Position numbers and translations under genes: made by a program | The notes under the pieces: model-generated | Told to the model about the DNA's origin: nothing | Seen by the model: the letters and a program-made list of their open reading frames with translations, nothing else | Databases searched by the model: none | Part shown: piece by piece, positions 7,800-15,526 of the stretch | How positions within the stretch are numbered: the stretch's first letter is position 1 | Layout of the letters: each line of letters opens with the position of its first letter | Assembly: GCA_015478585.1 (NCBI GenBank) | Contig: JADMIM010000027.1 | Location: forward strand, 1 to 39,728 | Length of the DNA: 39,728 nt | Source of the DNA: Thermaceae bacterium | Lineage (GTDB): Bacteria; Deinococcota; Deinococci; Deinococcales; Thermaceae | Direction of reading: 5' to 3'

Positions 7800-7887
7800 A
7801 AAGGGCCAAAAAGCTACACCAGGACAGCATAATTGCCCTGCCCAGAAACACCGTCTGGGACGTGGTTGGTGTTTTTAGGTTTTGACC
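7800..7887 (+). repeat. Dispersed repeat, copy A
   Basis: The core runs from AAAAAGCTACACCAGGAC through AAACACCGTCTGGGACG to GGTGTTTTTAGG. It is essentially identical to copy B (12002-12086). The CCCAGA/TCTGGG and ACACCA/TGGTGT pairs suggest a folded RNA or DNA. Confidence 0.85.
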
Positions 7888-8036
7888 TTAAGCCTTCAGC
7901 TTTTAGCCTTTAGCTCTCCGCTCTTTGCCCTCTGCCCTCGGCTCTGTGCTTTTAGTCTTCCGCCAAATGACATCTGCACCTTATTTGCCCGCCACAAAAC
8001 AGGCACAATAGTTACACAGCGATTAGTGAGGCCCTC

Positions 8037-9125
8037 ATGGCAAACGAGACTGTGATGCTTTTGGAAGCGATCCGCCAGGCCCAGGCTGAAGGAAAACAAG
8101 TGGCCCTGGCGACGGTGGTACGGGTAATTGGCTCGGCCTACCGCCGGGAAGGGGCCAAGATGGTGGTGCGCGAAGACGGGGGTTCGGCCTGCATGATTTC
8201 TGGGGGCTGTCTCGAGCAGGAGATGATCGAGGTGGCCATGCAGATTCTGGCTAAAGGTCAGCCGGGCCGCACGATTTTTGACTACGACGAAGACAAAACT
8301 TGGTGGCCGGGCTGCGGGGGCACGGTGGAGGTCTGGGTCGAACCGGTAGAGCCACAAAGCCCCATCCTGGGCTGGCTGCACAGCTCCGAGAGTGAACCCT
8401 CGGTGATGGCGACGGTTCTTGGCGGTGGGGAAGGGCGGGTCTGGGTTGGTGGGGGCGAGGTGAGGGGTCAGATTACCCCGCTCGAGTTGCACCAAGCGGT
8501 AGTCCGGGCCGCCGAGGGAATGCTGACGGGCAGTTCGCGGCCCACCACCCGCTACATCCAGGAGGCCGAGGTGTTTTTCGATATCAGCAGCCCGGTTCCC
8601 GAAATCGTGCTGTTTGGCGCAGGGCACGATGCCAAGCCGATGGCCAGTCAGGCTTTGGTGTTAGGGTTCAAGGTGACAGTGGTAGACGCACGGCCCGACC
8701 TGCTGGCGGGCTTCGAGGGGGTGCGAACGGTTCAGGCCGCGCCCGAGGAATACCCCCAAAAAATATCCATCACCCCGCGCCAGTATGTCATCGTGATGAA
8801 CCATCATCTGGATATTGACCGCCAGGCCCTAAAGTTTGCCCTGGAATCCCCGGCCCGCTACGTGGGCGTGCTGGGGCCCAGCAACCGCCTGGAGAAAATC
8901 CTCGAGGCACTAAAGCTCGAGGGCTTTGTGCCCAGCCCCCAGCAGCACTCGAGGCTGCGCAACCCTATCGGTCTGGATATCGGCGCGGAAAGCCCTGAAG
9001 AGATTGCGCTGGCCGCGTTGTCGGAGATTGTCGCGCTACAAAGGGGCTTCGAGGGCGGCTTCTTGAGCGGCAAGCAGCGCGGGATTCATGAGACCATTAG
9101 CCTGAGGCTCGAGCCGGTGCAGTGA
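8037..9125 (+). CDS. XdhC/CoxI-family molybdoenzyme maturation protein
   Basis: The 362-residue protein shows both XdhC domains. The N-terminal XdhC/CoxI part has GSAYRREGAKMVV, SGGCLEQE and GCGGTVEVWVEP. The C-terminal Rossmann part has VLFGAGHDAKPM and later YVGVLGPSNR. Family members help insert sulfurated molybdenum cofactor into xanthine dehydrogenase or CO dehydrogenase-type enzymes. No molybdoenzyme genes are near in this window, so its client is not known. The ATG at 8037 has a GAGG about seven bases upstream. The gene stands alone, preceded by the composite repeat and followed by a GGDEF gene in the same direction. Confidence 0.9.
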   Translation: MANETVMLLEAIRQAQAEGKQVALATVVRVIGSAYRREGAKMVVREDGGSACMISGGCLEQEMIEVAMQILAKGQPGRTIFDYDEDKTWWPGCGGTVEVWVEPVEPQSPILGWLHSSESEPSVMATVLGGGEGRVWVGGGEVRGQITPLELHQAVVRAAEGMLTGSSRPTTRYIQEAEVFFDISSPVPEIVLFGAGHDAKPMASQALVLGFKVTVVDARPDLLAGFEGVRTVQAAPEEYPQKISITPRQYVIVMNHHLDIDRQALKFALESPARYVGVLGPSNRLEKILEALKLEGFVPSPQQHSRLRNPIGLDIGAESPEEIALAALSEIVALQRGFEGGFLSGKQRGIHETISLRLEPVQ

Positions 9126-9232
9126 AACCTTATCGCGGTCTGGGTTAGGGCCGGAGCATGAGCTGGGGTGAAAAGGCTTGGAGGGGGTCAAAAACACCTC
9201 CTGGACTTGGAGGTTGAACTAAAATCAGGGCT

Positions 9233-9898
9233 ATGAGTCCTGAAAAGCTCCGCGACGAAGACTTACGCCTGGCGGAATTGCTCGAGCAGGCCCTGACCGA
9301 AGCCAGAGCCAACGGTGGATATATGCTGGCCCTCGAGCAGGCCCTAAAGCTTGTGCAAGAACGCAATCTCCTGCTCTTGAAAGCCCGCAGCTCGCTACTC
9401 GAAAGCGTCGCCGTGGAAGAGGTGGACGAACTCACCGGTCTGCCCAATGCCTCGGCCTTCAACCAAGCCCTCGAGCAGGTATTCACCTCCAAGGAAGCCT
9501 TCTCGGTGGTGGCTTTTGACCTCGATCACTTCAATCAGGTTAACTCACAGTTTTCCCCCGGTGTGGGGAACGAGGTACTGCGGCGGATTGGGGGTCTGGT
9601 GGGGAAATCGCTGCGGCGGGGCGACGTGGCCGGGCGGCTGGGAGGCCAGACCTTCGGCTTGATTTTGCGCGGTACTACCGGCGATCGGGCCTATGGGGTT
9701 TGTGAACGCCTGCGAATGGCCGTGCAGAAACACGACTGGAACAACCTGCAAGAAGGATTGAAGGTGACTATCAGCCTGGGCTACGCCGATCGGGGCAGCT
9801 ATACCTCGGCTCAGCAGGTGCTAGACCGGGCTAACCGTTTTCAGCTCGAGGCCAAGAACTCCGGGCGCAACCAGACTTTCCCTGGGTCGTATTATTAG
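9233..9898 (+). CDS. GGDEF-domain protein, degenerate (probably not a cyclase)
   Basis: The first 60 of 221 residues are mostly helical. A GGDEF domain follows, starting at the well-kept DELTGLPN (about 65-72) and FDLDHF (95-100). The signature loop is GGQTF at 137-141 in place of GG(D/E)EF, so the metal- and GTP-binding acidic residues of the active site are missing. The usual ND-x-x-GH-x-x-GD region is also altered (NSQFSPGVGN). Diguanylate cyclase activity is therefore unlikely. Degenerate GGDEF domains can bind GTP or act as scaffolds. A TAAAAT box lies seven bases before the ATG, so the mRNA is probably leaderless. The gene is convergent with the histidine kinase. Confidence 0.87.
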   Translation: MSPEKLRDEDLRLAELLEQALTEARANGGYMLALEQALKLVQERNLLLLKARSSLLESVAVEEVDELTGLPNASAFNQALEQVFTSKEAFSVVAFDLDHFNQVNSQFSPGVGNEVLRRIGGLVGKSLRRGDVAGRLGGQTFGLILRGTTGDRAYGVCERLRMAVQKHDWNNLQEGLKVTISLGYADRGSYTSAQQVLDRANRFQLEAKNSGRNQTFPGSYY

Positions 9899-9935
9899 AG
9901 CACTTCTCGAGGCTGCCTTAAATCCCCTCAAAGTG

Positions 9936-9985
9936 ATACCAAGTTCAGGTTTTAGCCAGTGGGGTGGGCCTAGAACCCCCCCATC
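9936..9985 (+). repeat. Fragment related to the 18.8-kb dispersed element
   Basis: ATACCAAGTTCAGG, then AGCCAGTGG, GCCTA and CCCCCCATCC, occur in the same order as at 18836-18905. It lies between two convergent genes and looks like a shortened copy of the same element. Confidence 0.5.
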
Positions 9986-9995
9986 CAGTCCCAGC

Positions 9996-11729
9996 TCAGA
10001 ATGGCAGTTCCGCTCGCACAGTGGTTCCTTGCTCCACCACCGCCTCTACTGTGAAGTGTCCACCCCTGGCCTCTACCCGCTCGTGCATTTGGGTCAGGCC
10101 GAACCCGCCCATGCCTGCTGCGGCCGTGCCGGGTTGAAACCCCTTGCCGTTGTCCTGCACCTCGAGCACCCCTCCGCGTTCGCCCAGCGACTGCAAGGAG
10201 ACCTGCACTAGCGAGGGTCGAGCATGTTTGGCTGCGTTGGCCAGAGCCTCTTGGAGTACGCGGAAAAACACCAGCTCAGAAGCCTGGGAAAGCTCGAGCT
10301 TTTCGGGCAGGTCTAGCCGCACACGAAACCCGGCCTGCTCGGCAAAGGCCGTGCAGTAGCGCCGTACCGACTCGAGAAAACCGTAGCGCTCGAGGTCTAT
10401 GGGGCGTAGGGCAAAAATACTGCGCCGCACCTCGCGGATTTGTGCTCGCAGGGCATCCTTGACCTCTCCCAGCTCAGCCAGCGCTTTGGGGGGGTCGGTG
10501 TTCAGCAAACGTTCGGAAAGGTCGAGCTTGAGGGCCATAAAGGCCAGGGCTTGGGCGATGCCGTCGTGGATTTCTCGAGCAATACGGTTGCGCTCTTCGG
10601 TGAGGGCCAACTCCTCGGCCCGTAGATAGGCTTGGGCATTGCGCACGGCCAAGGCCACTTGCGCAGCCAGAAAGCGCAAGAAGGGCAGTTTCTGCTGCAA
10701 GGTGGCGGCCTGACCCTGTACCAGCATCAGGCCGATGGCCGAATCGGGCTGAGCGACCTGACCCGGCTGGTCGTTGATACTCAGGGGCAGGGCCAGCAGA
10801 TTGTCCTGCACGAAGACCGGAGCCTCGAGGGCCTCTTTCCAAATCCCCTCTGGTGCGAAAGCGTGGGAAATCAGGCCCAGGTCGGGTGGCGTAGCCCTGG
10901 TTCTGTTGAGACTAGGGTCTGGGACGATGCCAGTGTGGTCACTGGCATGACTCAGGCCTGGTACGGGCATAGCCCGGTCACTGGCATGACTCAGGCCACG
11001 CATAACTTGGGGTTGCAAGAAATGTTCTTGATCGAGCAGAAATACTCCGCCTCCATCGGCATCGGCCCACTCCAGAATGCGCTCCAAGAGCCTTGCCAGC
11101 AGTTTCTCGAGATTGGCCTCAGCCCGCAGAGCCTGATCCACTTCGTAGAGCGTGAGCAGGTCGCGGGTGCGAGCCCGCACCCCCTCGAGGGCTCCCGCCA
11201 CCTCCGGCACCAGCACTTCCAAAAAGCCCTGCTCCTCCTTGGAGATGGGCCGAGGCAGGTCTAACTCGAGCTTGGCATCGAGCCCACCCAGCGCTAGGGA
11301 GTAGGTGCGCTGGGGAATTCCCTGGAACCCCGGCGAGGCAGCCCGCACTCCCTCCAAGGTTAGGGCGGCTTCGCGGTTGAGGGTACGAGCGACTTCCCCT
11401 ACCACCGCGGTCAGGGCTTGCTCGAGGTTTTCCGCTCCCGAGGCCCCCTTGAGCACGTTGCCCACAGCCTCCAGACGGCGGTTGGCCTGCTCGAGGGCGG
11501 CCTGGGCACGCTCGCGCTCTTGCACTTGCTGGGCAATCCACTCGAGGGTCATCCAGGTAACTAAAGGCCCCATCAAGCCATAAAAACCCAGCCTCAGCCA
11601 GAACCCTATAACCTGGCCCTCGTAAGGTTTGAGCGAAAGTTCAAACAGCACCACCACCAGCAGTATCAGCAGGGGCAAAAACAGGCGATACAGCCGTATC
11701 AAGCGGTAAAGGCTAGGCGGAACTTCCAT
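9996..11729 (-). CDS. Sensor histidine kinase, NarL/DesK type, with GAF-like domain
   Basis: The 577-residue protein has two N-terminal membrane helices (about 15-30 and 42-62), a coiled coil, GAF-like sensor regions to about residue 360, then a HisKA_3 dimerisation domain with the phospho-acceptor histidine at about 388 (AREIHDGIAQ). A HATPase_c domain follows, with the N box near 498 (EALANAAKHA) and VQDNGKGF. Such kinases phosphorylate LuxR/NarL-type response regulators. None is encoded nearby, so it is an orphan here. Residues of about 242-275 are an odd Ser/His/Asp/Pro insertion encoded by a 39-bp duplicated palindromic sequence (10937-10997) within the GAF region. No Shine-Dalgarno is clear upstream. 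An inverted repeat GTCAACC-N5-GGTTGAC lies 16 bases before the start. Confidence 0.9.
   Translation of the reverse strand: MEVPPSLYRLIRLYRLFLPLLILLVVVLFELSLKPYEGQVIGFWLRLGFYGLMGPLVTWMTLEWIAQQVQERERAQAALEQANRRLEAVGNVLKGASGAENLEQALTAVVGEVARTLNREAALTLEGVRAASPGFQGIPQRTYSLALGGLDAKLELDLPRPISKEEQGFLEVLVPEVAGALEGVRARTRDLLTLYEVDQALRAEANLEKLLARLLERILEWADADGGGVFLLDQEHFLQPQVMRGLSHASDRAMPVPGLSHASDHTGIVPDPSLNRTRATPPDLGLISHAFAPEGIWKEALEAPVFVQDNLLALPLSINDQPGQVAQPDSAIGLMLVQGQAATLQQKLPFLRFLAAQVALAVRNAQAYLRAEELALTEERNRIAREIHDGIAQALAFMALKLDLSERLLNTDPPKALAELGEVKDALRAQIREVRRSIFALRPIDLERYGFLESVRRYCTAFAEQAGFRVRLDLPEKLELSQASELVFFRVLQEALANAAKHARPSLVQVSLQSLGERGGVLEVQDNGKGFQPGTAAAGMGGFGLTQMHERVEARGGHFTVEAVVEQGTTVRAELPF
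10937..10997 (-). repeat. In-frame palindromic repeat inside the histidine kinase gene
   Basis: A 22-bp sequence at 10937-10958 is repeated exactly at 10976-10997, a 39-bp period that keeps the frame. Stems TGCCAGT/ACTGGCA and CGGGC-TAT-GCCCG form around it. It encodes two GLSHASD peptides. This resembles the palindromic elements that insert into genes in Rickettsia, but no relationship is implied. Confidence 0.7.
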
Positions 11730-11744
11730 AGGTCTAAGGTAGTG

Positions 11745-11763
11745 GTCAACCGGGCTGGTTGAC
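11745..11763. promoter_or_regulatory. Inverted repeat upstream of the histidine kinase
   Basis: GTCAACC (11745-11751) and GGTTGAC (11757-11763) are separated by five bases. Its position 16 bases before the start codon suggests an operator or a hairpin in the leader. Confidence 0.4.
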
Positions 11764-11808
11764 TAGGACTTTTGTCCGGCAGTATTGGACAGGGGGCAAA
11801 ACGCTAAA

Positions 11809-12094
11809 AGCTGAAGGCTTAAAGCAAATAAATAATCCCTAGAAAGTAGATTCCCTCTCCCAAGAGGGAGAGGGTGGCACTAGCCCCAACGGGGCGGGCT
11901 TGGCCCGTGTGAGCACTAGCCGCACAGCGGCGGGCTTGGCCCGTGCGAGCACTAGGCCCACAGGGCCGGGCTTGGCCCGTGCGAGGGTGAGGGAAAGTGA
12001 GCAAAGGGCCAAAAAGCTACACCAGGACAGCATAATTGCCCTGCCCAGAAACACCGTCTGGGACGTGGTTGGTGTTTTTAGGTTTTGCCTTCAG
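11809..12094 (+). repeat. Second composite repeat: hairpin units plus dispersed repeat copy B
   Basis: The stretch contains a CCCTCTCCC-AAGA-GGGAGAGGG type hairpin (11853-11874), a partial 36-bp unit with stem GCCCC-AAC-GGGGC (11882-11895), full units at 11904-11939 and 11940-11975, and copy B of the dispersed repeat (12002-12086). Bases 11809-11818 (AGCTGAAGGC) are the reverse complement of 12085-12094. It is the same assembly as at 7.7 kb and directly abuts the stop of the methyltransferase gene. Confidence 0.75.
11904..11975 (+). repeat. Two tandem 36-bp hairpin units (second locus)
   Basis: The units match those at 7701-7772 except at one base, with stems GCCGC-ACA-GCGGC and GGCCC-ACA-GGGCC. 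A third, partial unit just before carries GCCCC-AAC-GGGGC. Confidence 0.85.
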
Positions 12095-12098
12095 CTCT

Positions 12099-12851
12099 CT
12101 ACTCCTCCCGTTTGCCATGCCGGGCATACCAGCGACTCTGGTGCAGAAATCCCCGCAGAAACTGAACCTCACCGGGAGTCAGTTGGGCTTTGTGCAACAG
12201 GCGACGAAAACGCCGAACCGCGTAGGGCTGGCGGTGGGTGTCGGTAAAGCCGGTCTCGAGCACCCATTTGCCCAGGTCGTCAAACAGCGCCTCGAGGGCC
12301 ACACGCGGAGCCTGGGCCGGTTCGGGTGGGGGCGGGGGAGTCTGGGCTGCCATGAAGATCTCGTAAGCCAATACCATTACCGCTTGGGCCAGGTTCAGGC
12401 TGGGCTGCTTGGGGGCGGTGGGAATCCGCACGATCAGTTGCGAGAGGTCGAGTTCGTCGGTGGTCAGCCCTGCTGTCTCCCGACCAAACACCAGGGCCAC
12501 CTTGGCTTTTTGGGCCATCTGAACTGCTTTGGGAGCCATCTCCCTGGCCGAGAGCACGGCCCCGGTGTAGATGTCGCGCTTGCGCACGGTGGTTGCAATC
12601 ACCAGTTGCACCTCCGAGACCGCCTCGAGCAGGCTTTGGCTTATACCAGCACTCTCCAGGATGTCCTCGGCGTGAACTGCCAGCCGGTAGGCCCAGGAGT
12701 TGGAGCCCAAGCCCAAATCCTTTTGCACACGGGGTTCTGGGGCTACCAGCCGGAGGTCGGAAAGGCCAAAGTTTTGCATGGCTCGAGCCACTGCACCCAC
12801 ATTCATGGGTTCTTGCGAACCTACCAGGACGACGCGAATATTCTCGAGCAT
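12099..12851 (-). CDS. SpoU/TrmJ-type tRNA/rRNA 2'-O-methyltransferase
   Basis: The 250-residue protein has the three SPOUT motifs of the TrmJ branch: VLVGSQEPMNVGAVARAM near the N-terminus, LVFGRETAGLTTDEL in the middle, and IPTAPKQPSLNLAQAV forming the knotted SAM site. A C-terminal helical extension of about 80 residues matches TrmJ in length. TrmJ methylates position 32 of tRNAs. The exact target here is inferred, and a general RNA methyltransferase is the alternative. The frame is open to 12917, but those bases are repeat-derived, so the ATG at 12851, which begins the conserved MLENIRVVLVG, is the likely start. No clear Shine-Dalgarno is seen. Confidence 0.87.
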   Translation of the reverse strand: MLENIRVVLVGSQEPMNVGAVARAMQNFGLSDLRLVAPEPRVQKDLGLGSNSWAYRLAVHAEDILESAGISQSLLEAVSEVQLVIATTVRKRDIYTGAVLSAREMAPKAVQMAQKAKVALVFGRETAGLTTDELDLSQLIVRIPTAPKQPSLNLAQAVMVLAYEIFMAAQTPPPPPEPAQAPRVALEALFDDLGKWVLETGFTDTHRQPYAVRRFRRLLHKAQLTPGEVQFLRGFLHQSRWYARHGKREE

Positions 12852-12910
12852 AAGGGGCTTATGGCAGAGAGCTGAGAGTGGAGAGCAGAGAGCTAAACAT
12901 TGAAGGCTCA

Positions 12911-12992
12911 AAGTCAAAAACCAAATCGCGTCCCAGACGGTGTTTATGGATAGGGCAATTATGTCGTCGTGCTGTAGCTTTTTGGCTCTTTG
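12911..12992 (-). repeat. Dispersed repeat, copy C (inverted)
   Basis: Read on the minus strand it runs from AAAAAGCTACAGCACGACG through AAACACCGTCTGGGACGCG to GGTTTTTGA. It is more diverged than copies A and B and lies between the methyltransferase start and the penicillin-binding protein end. Confidence 0.75.
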
Positions 12993-13020
12993 TCTTTTAC
13001 TTTCAGCTTTCGGCGTTAGT

Positions 13021-13043
13021 CGTTAGACGTTTTGCGTCTAGCG
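13021..13043 (-). terminator. Hairpin directly after the penicillin-binding protein gene
   Basis: A nine-base stem (13021-13029 with 13035-13043, loop TTTTG) begins immediately after the stop codon. There is no long U-run, so termination efficiency is uncertain. Confidence 0.4.
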
Positions 13044-15287
13044 TTAATTCCCGCCACAAGCATACTGGCTCACCCGGTTTTGGGGCACCTGCACCCAAGA
13101 GATGCGCTCGGTGGGCAGGTTGGGGGCGGCCAGGCAGCCGGTGGTTCGGTCTATGGCGAGGGTCTGATACACCGGACTGTCGGCCACTGCAGGCCCCACG
13201 CTAACTACAGACGTAGCTTGCGGAGGAGTATTTTGTACCCCGGCCTGCTGGCGTTGGGTCTGGTTACTGGGAAACAAAGCCTGAACCCCGCTGCTGCTGG
13301 GGTCGCCGCTCAGCAAGTCCATACCGCTCGAGATGAGCCCCGAGGGTTGGGGGAAATCGCCCGCCGGACGACCCCGCAAGGCTTCCTCCACGAAGTCACG
13401 CCAGATAACGGGGTTGACCAGCGAACTGCTGGGTTCCACCCCGTTCATGCGCTGGGGTTTGTGGTCGTCGCGGCCTACCCAAAGCGTCGCCACCAAGCCG
13501 CGCGTAGCTCCAGCAAACCACAAGTCGGCGGCATCCTGGCTGGTTCCGGTCTTGCCCCCGATAATCCGGCCTGGAATCTGCGCGTCCTGCGCTAAGCTGC
13601 TCCTGAAACCTGGGGGTACGTCGTAGACATAGCCTTTCATCATGTCCCAGACCTGATAAGCCACCTGGGGGCTCCACAGCAGCACCTTTTTGGGATTGGG
13701 CTGGTAGATGATCCGGCCCCGGCTGTCTTCCACCCGCAGCACCAGTTGGGGTTCAACCCAGTATCCGCCGTTGACAAAACTGCTGTAAGCCGCCGCCAGG
13801 CCCATCGGGGTGATATCCACCCCACCGCCAATGGCGTTTGCCAGAACCGGGGTATTGCCGGTAAGGCGAAACCCTGCGGCCTTGAGCTTGTCGCCCAACC
13901 GGGAAATCCCGATGGAGTCCAGGGTGCGAATGGCGGGTAGGTTGAGCGAGCGATCCATGGCGTAGCGGATGGTCACGGGGCGGTTCAGGAAGGTGTTGTC
14001 GAAATTTTTGGGTTTCCACACCCCCTGGGGCGTGGGGTATTCCAGCGCGGCATCGAGCACGGTATTGGCCTCAGTCCAGCCCGCCTCGAGGGCAGTTCCG
14101 TAGGTAAAGGGCTTGATAGCCGAGCCAGGGCTGCGCCAAGCCTGGGTGGCCCGGTTGAATTCGGCGGCGGGGTCGGTGCCGGGTTTGGCCCCCACCATCG
14201 CGTAGACCTCACCCGAAAGCGGATCCATGCCCACCATTGCCAGTTGGGCTCCGTCGGGCAACCTGCGCCCAGTGACGGCTTTCTCTGCGGCAGCCTGCAT
14301 TTTCAGGTCGAGGGTGGTGTAGACCCGCAAGCCACCCTCGTCGCGTAGCTTGTCGGCTCCCAACTTTTCCTTCAGGAAGCGCTGGACTTCCAGCACGAAG
14401 TAGCGTGCTGTGCGAATGTTGAGGTCGGGAATAATCCGGGCCTCAGGAGCTATCAGCTTGGCTGTTTTGAGGTTGCCATTGGCATCGTAGGTGGCTTGCC
14501 AGCCACGTGGGACGATGGGCTGCTTCCAGGCTTTGTCGGCCTCGGCCCGGCTGACCCAGCCATCATTAACCATGTTGTTGAGCAGGATGTGCATTCGCCT
14601 GCGAGACGATTTAAGGTCGAGGTAGCGGGAATTAGGGGCTGGTATCAGAATTGCCAGATAGGCTCCTTCGGCCAGGCTCAACTGAGAGGGGTCTTTGCCA
14701 AAATAAGCCTGGGAGGCTGCCCAGATGCCTTGGGCGTTGCCACCCCAGGGAACCACGTTGAAATACATCTCGAGGATTTCGTCTTTGGAGTAGCGCCGCT
14801 CGAGCTGTATGGCTAAAGGAAACTCCTTGAACTTGCGCTCGAAACCCAACAAACCCTGGCGCTGAGCGGCGATGTTTTTGAGCAAAGTATTTTTGACTAC
14901 CTGGGTGGTGATGGTCGAACCCCCTTGAAGGTCGCCCCGCAGCGAATAATACAGCCCCCCAAACAGACGCACGAAATCTACGCCGTAGTGTCTGAAAAAG
15001 CGCTGGTCTTCGGAGACCACCACCGCCACGATCGCCGCAGGCGAAACATCGGAGAGCCGCACTACCTGCCGAGCAATGGCTCGCCCATTTTCCACCGCCC
15101 CCACATCGGCGATGGGTGTGCCATCGCGGGTATAAAAGATCGAAGTTGCGGTAAAGCGTAATTGGTCGAGGGTACTGAGGCTGGGCAGGTCGCGCAGCAG
15201 GGTGTAGGCGATATAACCCCCTGTAGCAATTCCCCCCAGGATCCCCACAATGACCACCACCCGTAAAACCCGAAACAGCGTGCGCAC
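13044..15287 (-). CDS. Class A penicillin-binding protein (transglycosylase/transpeptidase)
   Basis: The protein has about 747 residues. An N-terminal membrane anchor (VVVIVGILGGIATGGYIAY) is followed by a GT51 glycosyltransferase domain with EDQRFFRHYGVD and GGSTITTQVVKN. The transpeptidase domain has the S-x-x-K motif SAIK, the S-x-N motif SLN and KTGTSQDAADLWF. It polymerises and cross-links peptidoglycan. The C-terminal tail is Gln/Ser/Pro-rich and ends with a short cysteine-containing stretch. The frame is open to 15392, but that part is repeat D. The GTG at 15287 has TAGACT seven bases upstream, typical of leaderless genes, and leaves a short cytoplasmic tail before the anchor. Confidence 0.93.
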   Translation of the reverse strand: MRTLFRVLRVVVIVGILGGIATGGYIAYTLLRDLPSLSTLDQLRFTATSIFYTRDGTPIADVGAVENGRAIARQVVRLSDVSPAAIVAVVVSEDQRFFRHYGVDFVRLFGGLYYSLRGDLQGGSTITTQVVKNTLLKNIAAQRQGLLGFERKFKEFPLAIQLERRYSKDEILEMYFNVVPWGGNAQGIWAASQAYFGKDPSQLSLAEGAYLAILIPAPNSRYLDLKSSRRRMHILLNNMVNDGWVSRAEADKAWKQPIVPRGWQATYDANGNLKTAKLIAPEARIIPDLNIRTARYFVLEVQRFLKEKLGADKLRDEGGLRVYTTLDLKMQAAAEKAVTGRRLPDGAQLAMVGMDPLSGEVYAMVGAKPGTDPAAEFNRATQAWRSPGSAIKPFTYGTALEAGWTEANTVLDAALEYPTPQGVWKPKNFDNTFLNRPVTIRYAMDRSLNLPAIRTLDSIGISRLGDKLKAAGFRLTGNTPVLANAIGGGVDITPMGLAAAYSSFVNGGYWVEPQLVLRVEDSRGRIIYQPNPKKVLLWSPQVAYQVWDMMKGYVYDVPPGFRSSLAQDAQIPGRIIGGKTGTSQDAADLWFAGATRGLVATLWVGRDDHKPQRMNGVEPSSSLVNPVIWRDFVEEALRGRPAGDFPQPSGLISSGMDLLSGDPSSSGVQALFPSNQTQRQQAGVQNTPPQATSVVSVGPAVADSPVYQTLAIDRTTGCLAAPNLPTERISWVQVPQNRVSQYACGGN

Positions 15288-15315
15288 GGGGCTTAGTCTA
15301 CCAGGGGTGGATGAG

Positions 15316-15526
15316 GCTATGTGTAAAAGGCCCAGAGCAGAAAGCTGAGGGTTAAAGGCAAGACGCAAGATGCTAAAACCGTCGAAGGCCAAAAACTCAA
15401 AGCCAACAACCTAAAAACATAAATCGCCTCCCAGACGGTGTTTCTTGGTATGACAATTCTGTCGTCCTGCTGTAGCTTTTGGCCCTTTGCATTTTGCTTT
15501 AAGCCTTCAGCCTCTTGCGTCTTACC
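15316..15526 (-). repeat. Dispersed repeat, copy D with long flanks (inverted)
   Basis: The core is at about 15401-15490. Read on the minus strand, core and flanks match copy E (17680-17925) for roughly 200 bases, including GTTGTTGGCTTTGAG and CATCTTGCGTCTTGCC-like stretches. D and E therefore form an inverted pair around the ABC ATPase and hemL. Confidence 0.8.

Larger units (their letters stand above)
7598..7939. mobile_element. MITE-like composite element with 31-bp perfect terminal inverted repeats
   Basis: Bases 7598-7628 are the exact reverse complement of 7909-7939. Between them lie a hairpin (7677-7703), two 36-bp hairpin units (7701-7772) and one copy of the dispersed GCTACA repeat (7800-7887). 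No open frame of credible coding character is present, so any movement would depend on a transposase elsewhere. It fills the gap between padR and the xdhC-like gene. A target-site duplication is not obvious. The low-complexity ends (AAAGAGC, AGCTAAA) recur near other repeat copies in the window. Confidence 0.55.

Noticed and set aside
7589-7801. Frames encoding GQARP/AHTGQAR-like peptides (also 11819-12054)
   Set aside because: They are translations of the tandem 36-bp hairpin units, with no start signal and no protein-like composition.
10632-11264. Plus-strand frame of 210 residues inside the histidine kinase
   Set aside because: It is the shadow of a well-conserved kinase on the other strand.
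15288-15392. N-terminal extension of the penicillin-binding protein
   Set aside because: The extra bases are repeat copy D. The GTG at 15287 has a leaderless -10 box.
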